Shown here in pieces: positions 18,301 to 25,751 of a stretch of DNA of 64,000 nucleotides (its first letter is position 1; every line of letters begins with the position of its first letter). Origin of the DNA: Persicitalea sp964500445 (GTDB lineage Bacteria; Bacteroidota; Bacteroidia; Cytophagales; Spirosomataceae); assembly GCA_964500445.1 (NCBI GenBank), contig CAZCOG010000010.1, positions 1 to 64,000 on the forward strand, written 5' to 3'. The translations under genes were made by a program, and so were the position numbers. The notes beneath the pieces are model-generated. The model searched no databases. It saw only the letters and a program-made list of their open reading frames with translations, and was not told the DNA's origin.

Positions 18301-18387
18301 GGAACCAGCAATGGTAACAGTTCGATTGGTTCTGACCTTTCCCCCGCAACGTCGGTCATTACGTTCGGAATCAATGCTAAGTTTTAA
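15304..18387 (+). CDS. SusC/RagA-family TonB-dependent transporter, second locus
   Basis: The 1027-residue protein has a carboxypeptidase-regulatory-like domain (about 46-117), TonB-box region NEVVVTGYGTQ (125-135), plug domain with FVVDGIPLSGG and YGSRGSNGVVIITTK, and a C-terminal barrel ending in FGINAKF. The N-terminus is long for a signal peptide; a Met at residue 24 (MSFLFFWTIGIM) would give a conventional one. Gene order susC-susD-DUF1080-oxidoreductase-DUF6807 suggests import of a glycoside that is then broken down through 3-keto intermediates. The truncated FecR gene upstream might be its former regulator. Confidence 0.95.
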   Translation: MRKFFTQKSRGVPGSQRLRPSQIMSFLFFWTIGIMPMHTLLAQDRAITGTVTSTEDNTGVPGVTVVLKNSNTGTTTDADGKYRINATGDNPTLVFSAVGFATQEIAVGNRSVVDVKMAVDLKTLNEVVVTGYGTQKKSQVTGAISSVGAKEISELPVTNAQQALQGRAAGVDVNMAGSKPGATPQIRIRGRRSFNASNDPLFVVDGIPLSGGIEDINPNDIASMEILKDASSTAIYGSRGSNGVVIITTKRGTPGKTTVSIDAYSGINKSLGRIDVFNGPEFAEYKRESRRAGGHYPDGPATDAADAIIFEPVELESIKLGRSTDYPDALLRTGTINNYQVGVSGGTEKTLFNISGNFFKDKGVVKNQDLTRYTFRVNLDHKINDKLKVGISSLTSHYVRNGENFNPLGGALAENPLGKPYDDEGNLIFLPTQDGLRTNPLAEIVPGAIIDERKNYRIFNSIYAEWKIIDGLSYRFNFGPDFKIDRYGRFFGSQTNARRGAPASGSAFNRQIFNYTLENIVNYTKQFNSVHNLNVTLLQSFQRDNEERYSIDVTGIPASSQQFYNLGSASQVNGVGSSIQQWTLLSYMARVNYDFNDKYLLTATIRADGSSRFGANNKFGYFPSVAVGWNISNENFLQNVRWMDQLKLRLSYGAVGNTAINPYQTQANLSRTSYAWENSAAFGYRPGSIGNPDLKWETSATANAGLDFSFFSGRVSGAIEYYVTNTTDLLAPQPLPNSTGFGGFTTNIGHTRNKGIELTVSTVNVDRGGFRWNTDLTFNHNQEEIVELANGKVDDVAAGRFIGQPLSVVYDLKKIGIWQTDEAELAKSYGYNPGEIKIEDANNDGVINADDRQILGSAIPAFVAGMTNRFEYKGFDLSFFLYARAGQFIISGFHQGNNSLAGRYNNLDIDYWTPNNPTNEFPRPNENQETPRNSSTLRYFDGSFLKVRNINFGYNVPGNWASKLGMTSLRLYTSIQQPFIFSEYRSKYKGIDPEVELDNGTSNGNSSIGSDLSPATSVITFGINAKF

Positions 18388-18419
18388 TCAGATTATATAG
18401 AAACTAACACAATAAGAAA

Positions 18420-20087
18420 ATGAAATTCCAATCAAAACTTTTAAAAATAGGCGCTTTGGGAGCCGCTCTGCTGTTTGGGCAATCGTGCAGCGACAGCGTG
18501 CTTGACGAAGAAGTGATCTCAGGAATTGGCAGTAATTATCTGAACACCGACGCTGGCTTCAATGACGGTGTCAACGCCGTGTATTCTACTCTGCGCGATT
18601 GGTACGGAACCGAGCGGGGTAATAATTTCACGACTTTCGGCACCGATATAATTACCAATGGTGCGGATGGCAGTTTCAAGTTCATAAATACGTATGATGG
18701 AGCTTTTGACTCCCGGGTATCGCACGTACGTGAAGTATGGGATTTACTCTATTCCGGTATTAACGCAGCGAACGCCGTCATCGAGCGGGCGCCTAATGTA
18801 ACGGGCGTTCCCGAAAATACCAAGAAACAACGTGTGGCCGAAGTAAAAGCTCTTCGGGCCCACTATTACTTCATTCTGACCCGCTTATACGGTGGGGTAG
18901 ATTTGCGCCTTACTGAAACGGTTGCACCTACGAAGGTAGCGACCCGAGCCACTATTCCGGAAATGTATGCTGCTATCATCAAAGATCTGACTGAGGCTTT
19001 GCCGGATTTGGAAAATAAGGGACAGGCGGCTGAATACGGACGTGTGACTAAAGCAGTTGCCGAAATGATGCTGGCCGATGTCTATCTGACCAAAGCTACA
19101 TCGGCGGCCAAGGCAGGAGACGACTACGCCAAGGCAGCTACGTATGCCAAAAACGTAATTAATAATTATGGTTTCCGACTCCTGCCCAATTTCGCCGATG
19201 TATTTCGCCAGGGAAATGAAAAGAACGACGAAATCGTTTTCGCCACGCAGTATACATCTAATGTACTAGCAAATGGGGGTGGCAATAACTCGCACCTGTA
19301 CTTTCTGATGGAATACGACGTACTACCCGGCATGCAGCGCGATACTGAGAATGGACGCCCCTGGAAGCGGTACCGTCCTACAAACTACACGCTGAATAAA
19401 GTTTTTGATCCGGCTAAACGTAATATTGACAGCCGTTATTACAAAACGTTCAAGGATGTTTATTACGCTAACAAGCCAGGTACCTATAATACGACTTTCG
19501 ACAAATCGAAAGCAACCGTGACGTTCGCTCTTGGGGATACGGCAATCTACGATCCCGGATATGAAATGCCCGCAGCCGAGCGCGCCAAAAAACCTTATCA
19601 GGTCTTGGTACCCAGCGCTTATTCAGAGCGCGTTTTCCCCGCTCTACGCAAGCACATTGACGGGGGACGTGTTGACCGCACTTCGGAAGCTGGGATACGT
19701 GATTATTTCAACTACCGACTTGCCGACACCTACCTGATTCTGAGCGAAGCTTTGCTCAATTCAGGTGATAAAGCAGGTGCCACAGCCGCCATGAACATGA
19801 TTCGCCGCCGTGCGGCCTGGCCTGGTAAGGAAAAGGAAATGGAAATAACTGAAGCTCAGATGACCATGGATCTGATTTACGAAGAGCGTGCCCGTGAATT
19901 GTACGGAGAGATGACACGCTGGTTCGATCTTAAGCGCTGGGGGAACCTCATCGAACGGGTAAAAATGTATAATCCACAGGCAGCTCCCTTTATTTCGGAG
20001 AAACACCTGTTGCGTCCGATTCCCCAAAACCAAATTGACCGGGTGGAAGGCGGAGTGTCAGCCTTCCCGCAGAACCCTAACTATTGA
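18420..20087 (+). CDS. SusD/RagB-family glycan-binding lipoprotein, second locus
   Basis: The 555-residue protein begins with a lipoprotein signal (lipobox FGQSC, Cys23) and shows the SusD pattern: helical TPR-like N-terminal part with ALRAHYYFILTRLYGG, then NYRLADTYLILSEALLNSGD and the C-terminal YEERARELYGEMTRWFDLKRW. It pairs with the SusC 32 bases upstream. A strong terminator follows, so the downstream enzymes probably have their own promoter as well. Confidence 0.93.
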   Translation: MKFQSKLLKIGALGAALLFGQSCSDSVLDEEVISGIGSNYLNTDAGFNDGVNAVYSTLRDWYGTERGNNFTTFGTDIITNGADGSFKFINTYDGAFDSRVSHVREVWDLLYSGINAANAVIERAPNVTGVPENTKKQRVAEVKALRAHYYFILTRLYGGVDLRLTETVAPTKVATRATIPEMYAAIIKDLTEALPDLENKGQAAEYGRVTKAVAEMMLADVYLTKATSAAKAGDDYAKAATYAKNVINNYGFRLLPNFADVFRQGNEKNDEIVFATQYTSNVLANGGGNNSHLYFLMEYDVLPGMQRDTENGRPWKRYRPTNYTLNKVFDPAKRNIDSRYYKTFKDVYYANKPGTYNTTFDKSKATVTFALGDTAIYDPGYEMPAAERAKKPYQVLVPSAYSERVFPALRKHIDGGRVDRTSEAGIRDYFNYRLADTYLILSEALLNSGDKAGATAAMNMIRRRAAWPGKEKEMEITEAQMTMDLIYEERARELYGEMTRWFDLKRWGNLIERVKMYNPQAAPFISEKHLLRPIPQNQIDRVEGGVSAFPQNPNY

Positions 20088-20126
20088 CGGCGAAGCGTCT
20101 GAATGAGGATTAATTGATACAGAGAA

Positions 20127-20166
20127 CAAAAAAGGAAAGCTTTCAAAAAGAAGGCTTTCCTTTTTT
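20127..20166 (+). terminator. Rho-independent terminator after the second susD
   Basis: AAAAAAGGAAAGC and GCTTTCCTTTTTT form a long stem around an A-rich loop and end in a T-run. Confidence 0.8.
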
Positions 20167-20229
20167 AGTAAAAAACAGCTGAAATTTTCTTTTGTAAGGG
20201 TAAAGCAGACATAACGTCGTATTTGTAAA

Positions 20230-20243
20230 GGGGAATATTCCCC
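20230..20243. promoter_or_regulatory. Perfect 14-bp palindrome upstream of the DUF1080 gene
   Basis: GGGGAATATTCCCC is fully self-complementary and sits between the susD terminator and the DUF1080 start (77 bases upstream of the ATG). Its symmetry suggests an operator for a dimeric regulator. No regulator is identified. Confidence 0.45.
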
Positions 20244-20319
20244 AAAAGCAAACGTTGAACATTTGGCTCAAATTCACAGAGCCGAGCTCAGCAAAACAAT
20301 TAGACCTAATAACCCAAGA

Positions 20320-21693
20320 ATGAAAAAAACACTTTTTGTACTTACAGTCTTTTTTACAGGCTGTTTTATCCAAACTACTACCGCCCAGACATCTTCCAAA
20401 GACGGCTGGAAAAACCTCTTTAATGGCAAAGATCTTAGCGGGTTTAAGCAATTGAACGGCAAAGCCAAATACGAGGTGAAAGATGGCGCCATCGTGGGTA
20501 CTTCCACCATGAATACGCCTAATTCGTTTCTGACCACAGAGAAAAACTATGGCGACTTCATCCTCGAACTGGAAGTAATGGTGGATGACAAGCTTAACTC
20601 CGGTATTCAGATCCGTAGCGAGTCAAAGCCCGACTATATGGATGGTCGCGTTCATGGCTACCAGGTAGAGATCGACCCCAGTTCGCGTGGCTGGTCGGCG
20701 GGTATTTATGATGAAGCCCGGCGCGGCTGGCTTTATCCGGTGGACCTGAACCCAAAGGCTAAAACCGCTTTTAAAAATAACCAATGGAATAAGTACCGGA
20801 TCGAAGCCATAGGCAACCACATTCAAACCTTCCTGAATGGTGTTCCGGTTGCCCACGTTATCGACGACATGACTCCCGAAGGTTTCATTTGTTTACAGGT
20901 CCATGCCATCAACAAGCCCGAGCAGAATGGCACGCAGGTGAAGTGGAAGAATATTCGCATCAAAACCGACAATCTGAAACTCAGCCCTTGGCCGAACGAT
21001 GCGCGGGTGGTGAATATGATCCCCAATACCCTGTCAGCCGAGGAAAAAGCGCAGGGCTTCAAGTTGCTCTACGATGGTAAATCCGCCGATCAATGGCGCG
21101 CCTACGGCGGTACCGATTTCCCGCAGAAGCGCTGGTCAGCCAGCGACGGTACCATCAGCGTCGCCAAATCCGACGGTTCCGAAACGGGCAACGATCTCGT
21201 GAGCCGTGAGAAGTACGGCCCCGGTTTCGAGTTCGACTTCGAGTTCAAACTCACCGAAGGTGCCAACAGCGGCGTAAAGTACTTCGTCAACGAAAACCTG
21301 GACTCGAAAGGAAAATCGGGGCTTGGCCTGGAATATCAGGTACTGGACGATGCCAAGCACCCTGATGCCAAAATGGGGGTAGTTGGCAACCGGACGCTGG
21401 CTTCACTCTACGATTTGATCCCGGCGGAAAAACCCGGCAACTCGGTCAAGAAAATTGGTGAATGGAACCGGGGGCGGCTGGTAGTGCATCCCGATGGTAA
21501 AGTTCAGCATTTTCTCAACGGGCAATTGGTACTCGAATACCAGCGCGGTGGTCCCATCTATCGCGCGCTGGTAGCTCGCTCGAAATATAAGGACTACAAA
21601 GACTTTGGCCTGGCTGAAAAAGGCAATCTTCTTCTTCAAGACCACGGTGACAATGTGATGTACCGGAGCTTGAAGGTAAAGGAGATCAAGTAA
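20320..21693 (+). CDS. Secreted two-domain DUF1080 (3-keto-disaccharide hydrolase) protein
   Basis: The 457-residue protein has a signal peptide (about 1-22) and two DUF1080 concanavalin-like domains in tandem: the first from WKNLFNGKDLSGF (about 28-220), the second from GFKLLYDGKSADQW (about 245-457). Each contains the typical NSGIQIRSE / NSGVKYFVNE strand and a YQVEID / YQVLDD strand. DUF1080 enzymes act on glycosides oxidised at C3, hydrolysing or eliminating the glycosidic bond. The longest frame starts 19 codons earlier, but the ATG at 20320 begins the signal peptide. The neighbouring oxidoreductase could supply the 3-keto substrate in the periplasm. Confidence 0.85.
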   Translation: MKKTLFVLTVFFTGCFIQTTTAQTSSKDGWKNLFNGKDLSGFKQLNGKAKYEVKDGAIVGTSTMNTPNSFLTTEKNYGDFILELEVMVDDKLNSGIQIRSESKPDYMDGRVHGYQVEIDPSSRGWSAGIYDEARRGWLYPVDLNPKAKTAFKNNQWNKYRIEAIGNHIQTFLNGVPVAHVIDDMTPEGFICLQVHAINKPEQNGTQVKWKNIRIKTDNLKLSPWPNDARVVNMIPNTLSAEEKAQGFKLLYDGKSADQWRAYGGTDFPQKRWSASDGTISVAKSDGSETGNDLVSREKYGPGFEFDFEFKLTEGANSGVKYFVNENLDSKGKSGLGLEYQVLDDAKHPDAKMGVVGNRTLASLYDLIPAEKPGNSVKKIGEWNRGRLVVHPDGKVQHFLNGQLVLEYQRGGPIYRALVARSKYKDYKDFGLAEKGNLLLQDHGDNVMYRSLKVKEIK

Positions 21694-21746
21694 GCAGAAA
21701 ACTACCGGAGGATATTATGCCTGAGTATCTTTAACAAAGTTTTTGC

Positions 21747-21794
21747 AGGTATCTGAGTAGGCAAAGCCTAGTTTCTCTTTTTACTCAGGTACTT
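21747..21794 (+). repeat. Stem-loop with the ACTCAGGTACTT word
   Basis: Bases 21747-21761 pair with 21780-21794 over 15 positions in the transcript, four of them G-U. The right arm contains ACTCAGGTACTT, shared with the hairpin at 54541-54587. It lies between the DUF1080 and oxidoreductase genes and has no T-run. Confidence 0.45.
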
Positions 21795-21832
21795 CCTTCC
21801 CAAATCATTGTATAAACAAATTAACTACCATC

Positions 21833-23176
21833 ATGGATAACAGAAGAGATTTTATAAAGAAAACAGCTTTGGCCACAGCGGGAGTAGCTGCCGTGGGTTC
21901 AAATGCCTTCAGCGCCAAAAGCTACAATAAAATCATTGGCGCGAACGACCGGGTTCGGGTGGGTATCATTGGCTTTTCCAACCGTTTCCGATCATCGCTG
22001 GCTCCCAGTTTTGCGGATCATTCCAAGGATCAGAACTTTGAATTCATGGGCGTGTCCGACATCTGGAATCGCCGCCGTGACGAGGCCGCGGCCTATTTCA
22101 AAGGAAAAGATTCGGCAGCCAGTGATTTTATCAAATGCCGCAACAACGACGAGCTGCTGGGTCGTAAAGATGTGGATGCCGTTATTATCAGTACTGCCGA
22201 CTTCCAGCACGCCCTGATGGCTACCGACGCCATCAAGTCGGGACGGGATGTCTACATGGAAAAACCCTTCGCCGAATCGCTGGAAGATGCCAAGCTATGT
22301 TTGAAAACCGCCGAGGCTTCCAAGCAGATCGTGCAGGTAGGTTCACAGCGGCGTTCGGCCCCAAACTACCACGCGGCTAACAAGTTCATCAATTCCGGTG
22401 AGTTTGGACCAATTACGATGGTCGAAATGACCTGGAATGTCAACCAGCCCGGACGCTGGCGTTTGCCTGAGTTGACGAAGGAAATTCGCAAAGAAGATAC
22501 CGACTGGGATCGCTTCCTGATGAACCGCCCGAAAGTGGCCTGGAACCCCCGCTACTATCTGGAGTACCGCCTTTTCTATCCTTATTCTTCCGGTATTCCC
22601 GGTCAGTGGATGTCGCACCAGATCGATACCGTGCACTGGTTCTCAGGGCTCAATGCCCCACGCTCGGTTTCGGCAAATGGTGGTGTTTATGTCTGGAAAG
22701 ATGGTCGTAAGAATGCCGATACTTTCTCGGCGGTATTCGAGTACGGCCCTTTTGATGATCCCAGCAAAGCTTTCCAGGTGATTTACTCATCCCGCATGCA
22801 CCAGGCGGCCGGGGATGTAAAAGAGTACTACTACTCCAATGCAGGCATGATCAACCTGGACACCAACGAAATCACCCCCGAGGGTGGCTTACAGGCCGGA
22901 CCGGCCAAAGCAATGGGCATGAAACCCAATCTGTTGCCTACCAAGAAACTCGGCGAAGTAGCCAAGATGGAAACGGGCGCCAATACCGGTGCCGATCCAA
23001 TGACATCACTGCACATGCTCAACTGGATGGAGTGCGTGCGCAGTCGCAAACAGCCCAATGCTCCGGCTCGTGCCGGCTTCAACCACGCCGTGGCCAACAT
23101 CATGGCTACCCAGGCCCTGCACACGGGTAAGCGCGTAACCTGGGATGAGAAGAAGAGTGATATTGTGATAAGCTAA
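21833..23176 (+). CDS. Tat-exported Gfo/Idh/MocA-family oxidoreductase
   Basis: The 447-residue protein starts with a twin-arginine signal (RRDFIKK at 4-10, hydrophobic stretch to about 27). A Rossmann domain follows with GIIGFSNRF (44-52), and the family motif EKP is at 143-145; the C-terminal half is the alpha/beta substrate domain with GQWMSHQIDTVHWF. These proteins use NAD(P), often carried pre-bound through the Tat system, to oxidise sugars; exported members next to DUF1080 proteins are associated with C3 oxidation of glycosides. The order here fits: oxidation by this enzyme, cleavage by the DUF1080 protein. Confidence 0.88.
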   Translation: MDNRRDFIKKTALATAGVAAVGSNAFSAKSYNKIIGANDRVRVGIIGFSNRFRSSLAPSFADHSKDQNFEFMGVSDIWNRRRDEAAAYFKGKDSAASDFIKCRNNDELLGRKDVDAVIISTADFQHALMATDAIKSGRDVYMEKPFAESLEDAKLCLKTAEASKQIVQVGSQRRSAPNYHAANKFINSGEFGPITMVEMTWNVNQPGRWRLPELTKEIRKEDTDWDRFLMNRPKVAWNPRYYLEYRLFYPYSSGIPGQWMSHQIDTVHWFSGLNAPRSVSANGGVYVWKDGRKNADTFSAVFEYGPFDDPSKAFQVIYSSRMHQAAGDVKEYYYSNAGMINLDTNEITPEGGLQAGPAKAMGMKPNLLPTKKLGEVAKMETGANTGADPMTSLHMLNWMECVRSRKQPNAPARAGFNHAVANIMATQALHTGKRVTWDEKKSDIVIS

Positions 23177-23210
23177 GGTTGTTTAATTGTTGAACTCTTT
23201 AATTATTTAT

Positions 23211-23260
23211 TTGTGCCTCTGTTTGATGATTTTTTGCAAATCATTTTAATAGAGGCACAA
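23211..23260 (+). terminator. Branched stem-loop, possible terminator or attenuator
   Basis: TTGTGCCTCT (23211-23220) and AGAGGCACAA (23251-23260) form a perfect ten-pair outer stem. An inner ATGATTT/AAATCAT stem lies between. CTCTTTTT follows, only about ten bases before the next ATG. It could be a partial terminator that lowers expression of the DUF6807 gene. Confidence 0.5.
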
Positions 23261-23274
23261 CTCTTTTTAGATAT

Positions 23275-24309
23275 ATGAAAAGGAAAATCATAATGGCTGG
23301 CCTTTTGTTGACAGCAACGATTTATACCGCCAGCGCTCAGCGCGTGGAGTTGATGAACAATGGGGCGGAACGTAAAGTGGAAGTGACGGTAGATGGCGAA
23401 CCTTTTACGTCTTACATTTACCCAGGTACCGATGTACTGAAAAAAGCCGTCCTTTATCCGGTGCGGACAGCCGAGGGTACTATCGTCACCCGCGGCTGGC
23501 CCATGGACCCGCGTCCCGGCGAGCGGGTGGACCATCCGCACCACGTGGGCGTTTGGTTCAATCATGGTGATGTCAATGGCTACGATTTCTGGAACAGCTC
23601 CAATGCGGTGGATCGCACGAAGAACAAGTACGGGGACATTATCCATACCGGTATCACAAACCTGAAAAGCGGCAAGGGCAAGGGCGAACTCGATGTCACT
23701 GCCGACTGGGTGAGCCAGGATGGCGACACTTTCCTGAAAGAAAAGACGACTTACATATTCCGGGCAACGGGAGATGAGCGGATCATTGATCGTATTACGA
23801 CGCTTACTGCGCAGCAGGACGTAACTTTTACCGATTCGAAGGAAGGTATGTTCGGCATGAGGTTGGCAAGGCAGATGGAACTACCTTCCAAAAAAGCAGA
23901 GGTTTTCACTGATGCCAACGGCGTGGCTACCAAAGTGGCCTCCCTCAACAACGAAGGCGTAACGGGCAACTACCGTAACAAGGAAGGCGTGGAAGGAGAA
24001 GATGTTTGGGGGAAGCGCTCGGCCTGGAACGACCTGAGCGGCAAAATCGGAAACGAGGATATAAGTATCGCTATATTCGACCATCCTCAAAACCTGGGTT
24101 ATCCGGCCTACTGGCATGCGCGTGGCTATGGTCTTTTCGCGGTGAACCCTATGGGTGACAAAGAATACTCCGGGGGTAAAGAAACCCGCAACCACAAACT
24201 ATCCAAAGGGCAGTCCATGACGCTCCGCTATCGCCTCGTCATCGCTTCGCACCACCTCTCCGACGCCGAAATGAATAAGCTGGCCGGAGAGTTTGGGAAG
24301 GTGAAGTAG
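23275..24309 (+). CDS. Secreted DUF6807 ('PmoA family') protein
   Basis: The 344-residue protein has a signal peptide (about 1-21, cleavage after SAQ). It carries the family's signature region RPGERVDHPHHVGVWFNHG (about 81-99), followed by GYDFW, and a later HARGYGLFAVNPMG. The family is called 'PmoA' in databases but shows no relation to particulate methane monooxygenase; proteins of this type sit in Bacteroidota and Planctomycetota sugar-degradation loci. The clustered histidines suggest a metal or sugar site. It is last in the second locus, so a role in the 3-keto-glycoside route is inferred. Confidence 0.8.
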   Translation: MKRKIIMAGLLLTATIYTASAQRVELMNNGAERKVEVTVDGEPFTSYIYPGTDVLKKAVLYPVRTAEGTIVTRGWPMDPRPGERVDHPHHVGVWFNHGDVNGYDFWNSSNAVDRTKNKYGDIIHTGITNLKSGKGKGELDVTADWVSQDGDTFLKEKTTYIFRATGDERIIDRITTLTAQQDVTFTDSKEGMFGMRLARQMELPSKKAEVFTDANGVATKVASLNNEGVTGNYRNKEGVEGEDVWGKRSAWNDLSGKIGNEDISIAIFDHPQNLGYPAYWHARGYGLFAVNPMGDKEYSGGKETRNHKLSKGQSMTLRYRLVIASHHLSDAEMNKLAGEFGKVK

Positions 24310-24323
24310 TATTTGATCTTCGG

Positions 24324-24423
24324 GGGTTAACGGTTAGAGGTCAAATGGTTCAGCGGCCTTTTTCGATTTCTTCTTTTGAAATCCGCGTCGTCATTCACCT
24401 TTTAGCCGTTGACCTTTAACCCT
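24324..24423. repeat. Large imperfect dyad between convergent genes
   Basis: GGGTTAA and AGGTCAA on the left are complementary to TTGACCT and TTAACCC on the right (24409-24423), separated by about 65 bases. The right arm runs into the 3' end of hemW. It may act as a weak bidirectional terminator. Confidence 0.3.
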
Positions 24424-25555
24424 TTTTCAATTTCTCCAAAAACAACCGACTCGCCACCTGATCCGCAAAAAGCTTCCCCTTCTCCGTCAGTAGAAGCAGT
24501 CCATCCCGGGAGTACAGCCAGCCGATTTCGTTAAGGAGAAAAATCTCTTCGCCCAACTGCATCAGGAAACGCCCATCCGAAAGTTCCTGCAACAATTCCA
24601 GTCTGCAGCCCCACTTGGTACGCAGGCCCGTGAGCAGGTATTCATTCACCTGATCTTCCGAAGTCAGGATTTCCCGGGTTGATGGCAGTACTTTATTTCT
24701 AATTCCTTCCAGGTACTTTGCGTTGTTACTCACATTGTACTGACGGCTTCCACCGTCGTAAGAGTGCGCGCTGGGGCCAATACCAAGGTAGGGGCGCCGC
24801 TGCCAGTAGGCGCTATTATGGCGACTGTATTTCTGGTTTTTAGCAAAATTCGAGATCTCATATTGCTCGAACCCTGCGTCTTGCAGCCTGCTGATTAATA
24901 GCTCAAACTGCCGGGCCGCAAACTCATCATCGATGGGAGCCATTTTTCCCGTTTTTGTCCAATTGCCAAACGCTGTTCTGGGCTCGACCGTCAGGCAGTA
25001 AGCCGAAATATGCTCCACACCCATCGCCAGTGCTTTTTCAATATCACTCAATAGAATATCGTCATTTTCGGCGGGAATGGCATAAATCAGATCGATAGAA
25101 ATATTGGTAATCCCCGCATCCTGCGCCCGTCTAACGCTCTCTTCGGCTTCCTGCGCGGTGTGAAGACGATTCATGAAACGCAGATGCGGATCGTGAAAAG
25201 TCTGAATGCCAATACTGAGACGGTTCACTCCCTGATCGACCAACAAGGCGAGGGTAGTTTCCGAGAGATCGTCGGGATTGGCTTCCAGCGTGATTTCAGC
25301 ATCAGGCTTCAGGTGAAACTGTTGCCTGATGGATGCCATCAGCATGGTGAACTCTTTCTCGCTAAGTAGCGAAGGAGTACCACCGCCTAAATAGACGGTA
25401 TGAAGATCGTCCGAGGACAGGTAGTTTTGCTGCATCTCCAATTCCCGGGTCATTGCCCGCACGATCTTTCCCTTATTTTGCAATGACGTGCTGAAATGAA
25501 AATCACAGTAATGGCAGGCTTGACGGCAAAAGGGAACGTGCAAATAGAGGTGCAT
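24416..25555 (-). CDS. hemW: HemW-like radical SAM protein (haem chaperone)
   Basis: The 379-residue protein opens with the radical SAM cluster CRQACHYCDFHF (Cys10, Cys14, Cys17), the variant typical of HemW rather than the CxxxCxxCxC of HemN. GGGTPSLL and LEANPDD follow, and the C-terminal region is HemN-like. HemW was long annotated as an oxygen-independent coproporphyrinogen oxidase but is known as a haem-binding chaperone. The open frame reaches a TTG six codons earlier; the ATG at 25555 is preferred. A perfect -7 box lies 47 bases upstream. A true HemN is at 41422. Confidence 0.88.
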   Translation of the reverse strand: MHLYLHVPFCRQACHYCDFHFSTSLQNKGKIVRAMTRELEMQQNYLSSDDLHTVYLGGGTPSLLSEKEFTMLMASIRQQFHLKPDAEITLEANPDDLSETTLALLVDQGVNRLSIGIQTFHDPHLRFMNRLHTAQEAEESVRRAQDAGITNISIDLIYAIPAENDDILLSDIEKALAMGVEHISAYCLTVEPRTAFGNWTKTGKMAPIDDEFAARQFELLISRLQDAGFEQYEISNFAKNQKYSRHNSAYWQRRPYLGIGPSAHSYDGGSRQYNVSNNAKYLEGIRNKVLPSTREILTSEDQVNEYLLTGLRTKWGCRLELLQELSDGRFLMQLGEEIFLLNEIGWLYSRDGLLLLTEKGKLFADQVASRLFLEKLKKG

Positions 25556-25601
25556 CAGAAGAGCGTTTGGCAACAGACGGAAACCGTCGTGAAGGATTCT
25601 G

Positions 25602-25609
25602 CAAAATTA
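25602..25609 (-). promoter_or_regulatory. -7 box for hemW (TAATTTTG)
   Basis: On the reverse strand the bases read TAATTTTG, a perfect TAnnTTTG, placing the transcription start near 25597 and giving a leader of about 42 bases. Confidence 0.5.
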
Positions 25610-25675
25610 AGTACATTTCCAGAATGAAAAAGTGAAGCTACCGGCAGGTACTTTGGTAGGCTACGAACCTAACAA

Positions 25676-25713
25676 AAAAGGCCGTCGCCAGAGTAATTCT
25701 GCGACGGCCTTTT
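25676..25713 (-). terminator. Terminator of the TPR gene
   Basis: AAAAGGCCGTCGC and GCGACGGCCTTTT are perfect complements over 13 bases around a 12-base loop, with A/T runs on both sides. It lies downstream of the reverse TPR gene and upstream of the hemW promoter. Confidence 0.85.
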
Positions 25714-25751
25714 ATAAAGAAATATTTTGCTAAATAAATCAGGATCAAGGC

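Noticed and set aside
23275..24309. Methane monooxygenase subunit, suggested by the family name PmoA
   Set aside because: The protein is soluble and secreted with no membrane helices beyond the signal; the DUF6807 family only shares the name.
24416..25555. Oxygen-independent coproporphyrinogen oxidase annotation for the first HemN-like gene
   Set aside because: The cluster motif CxxxCxYCDF is that of HemW; the true HemN with CxxxCxYCGC is at 41422.
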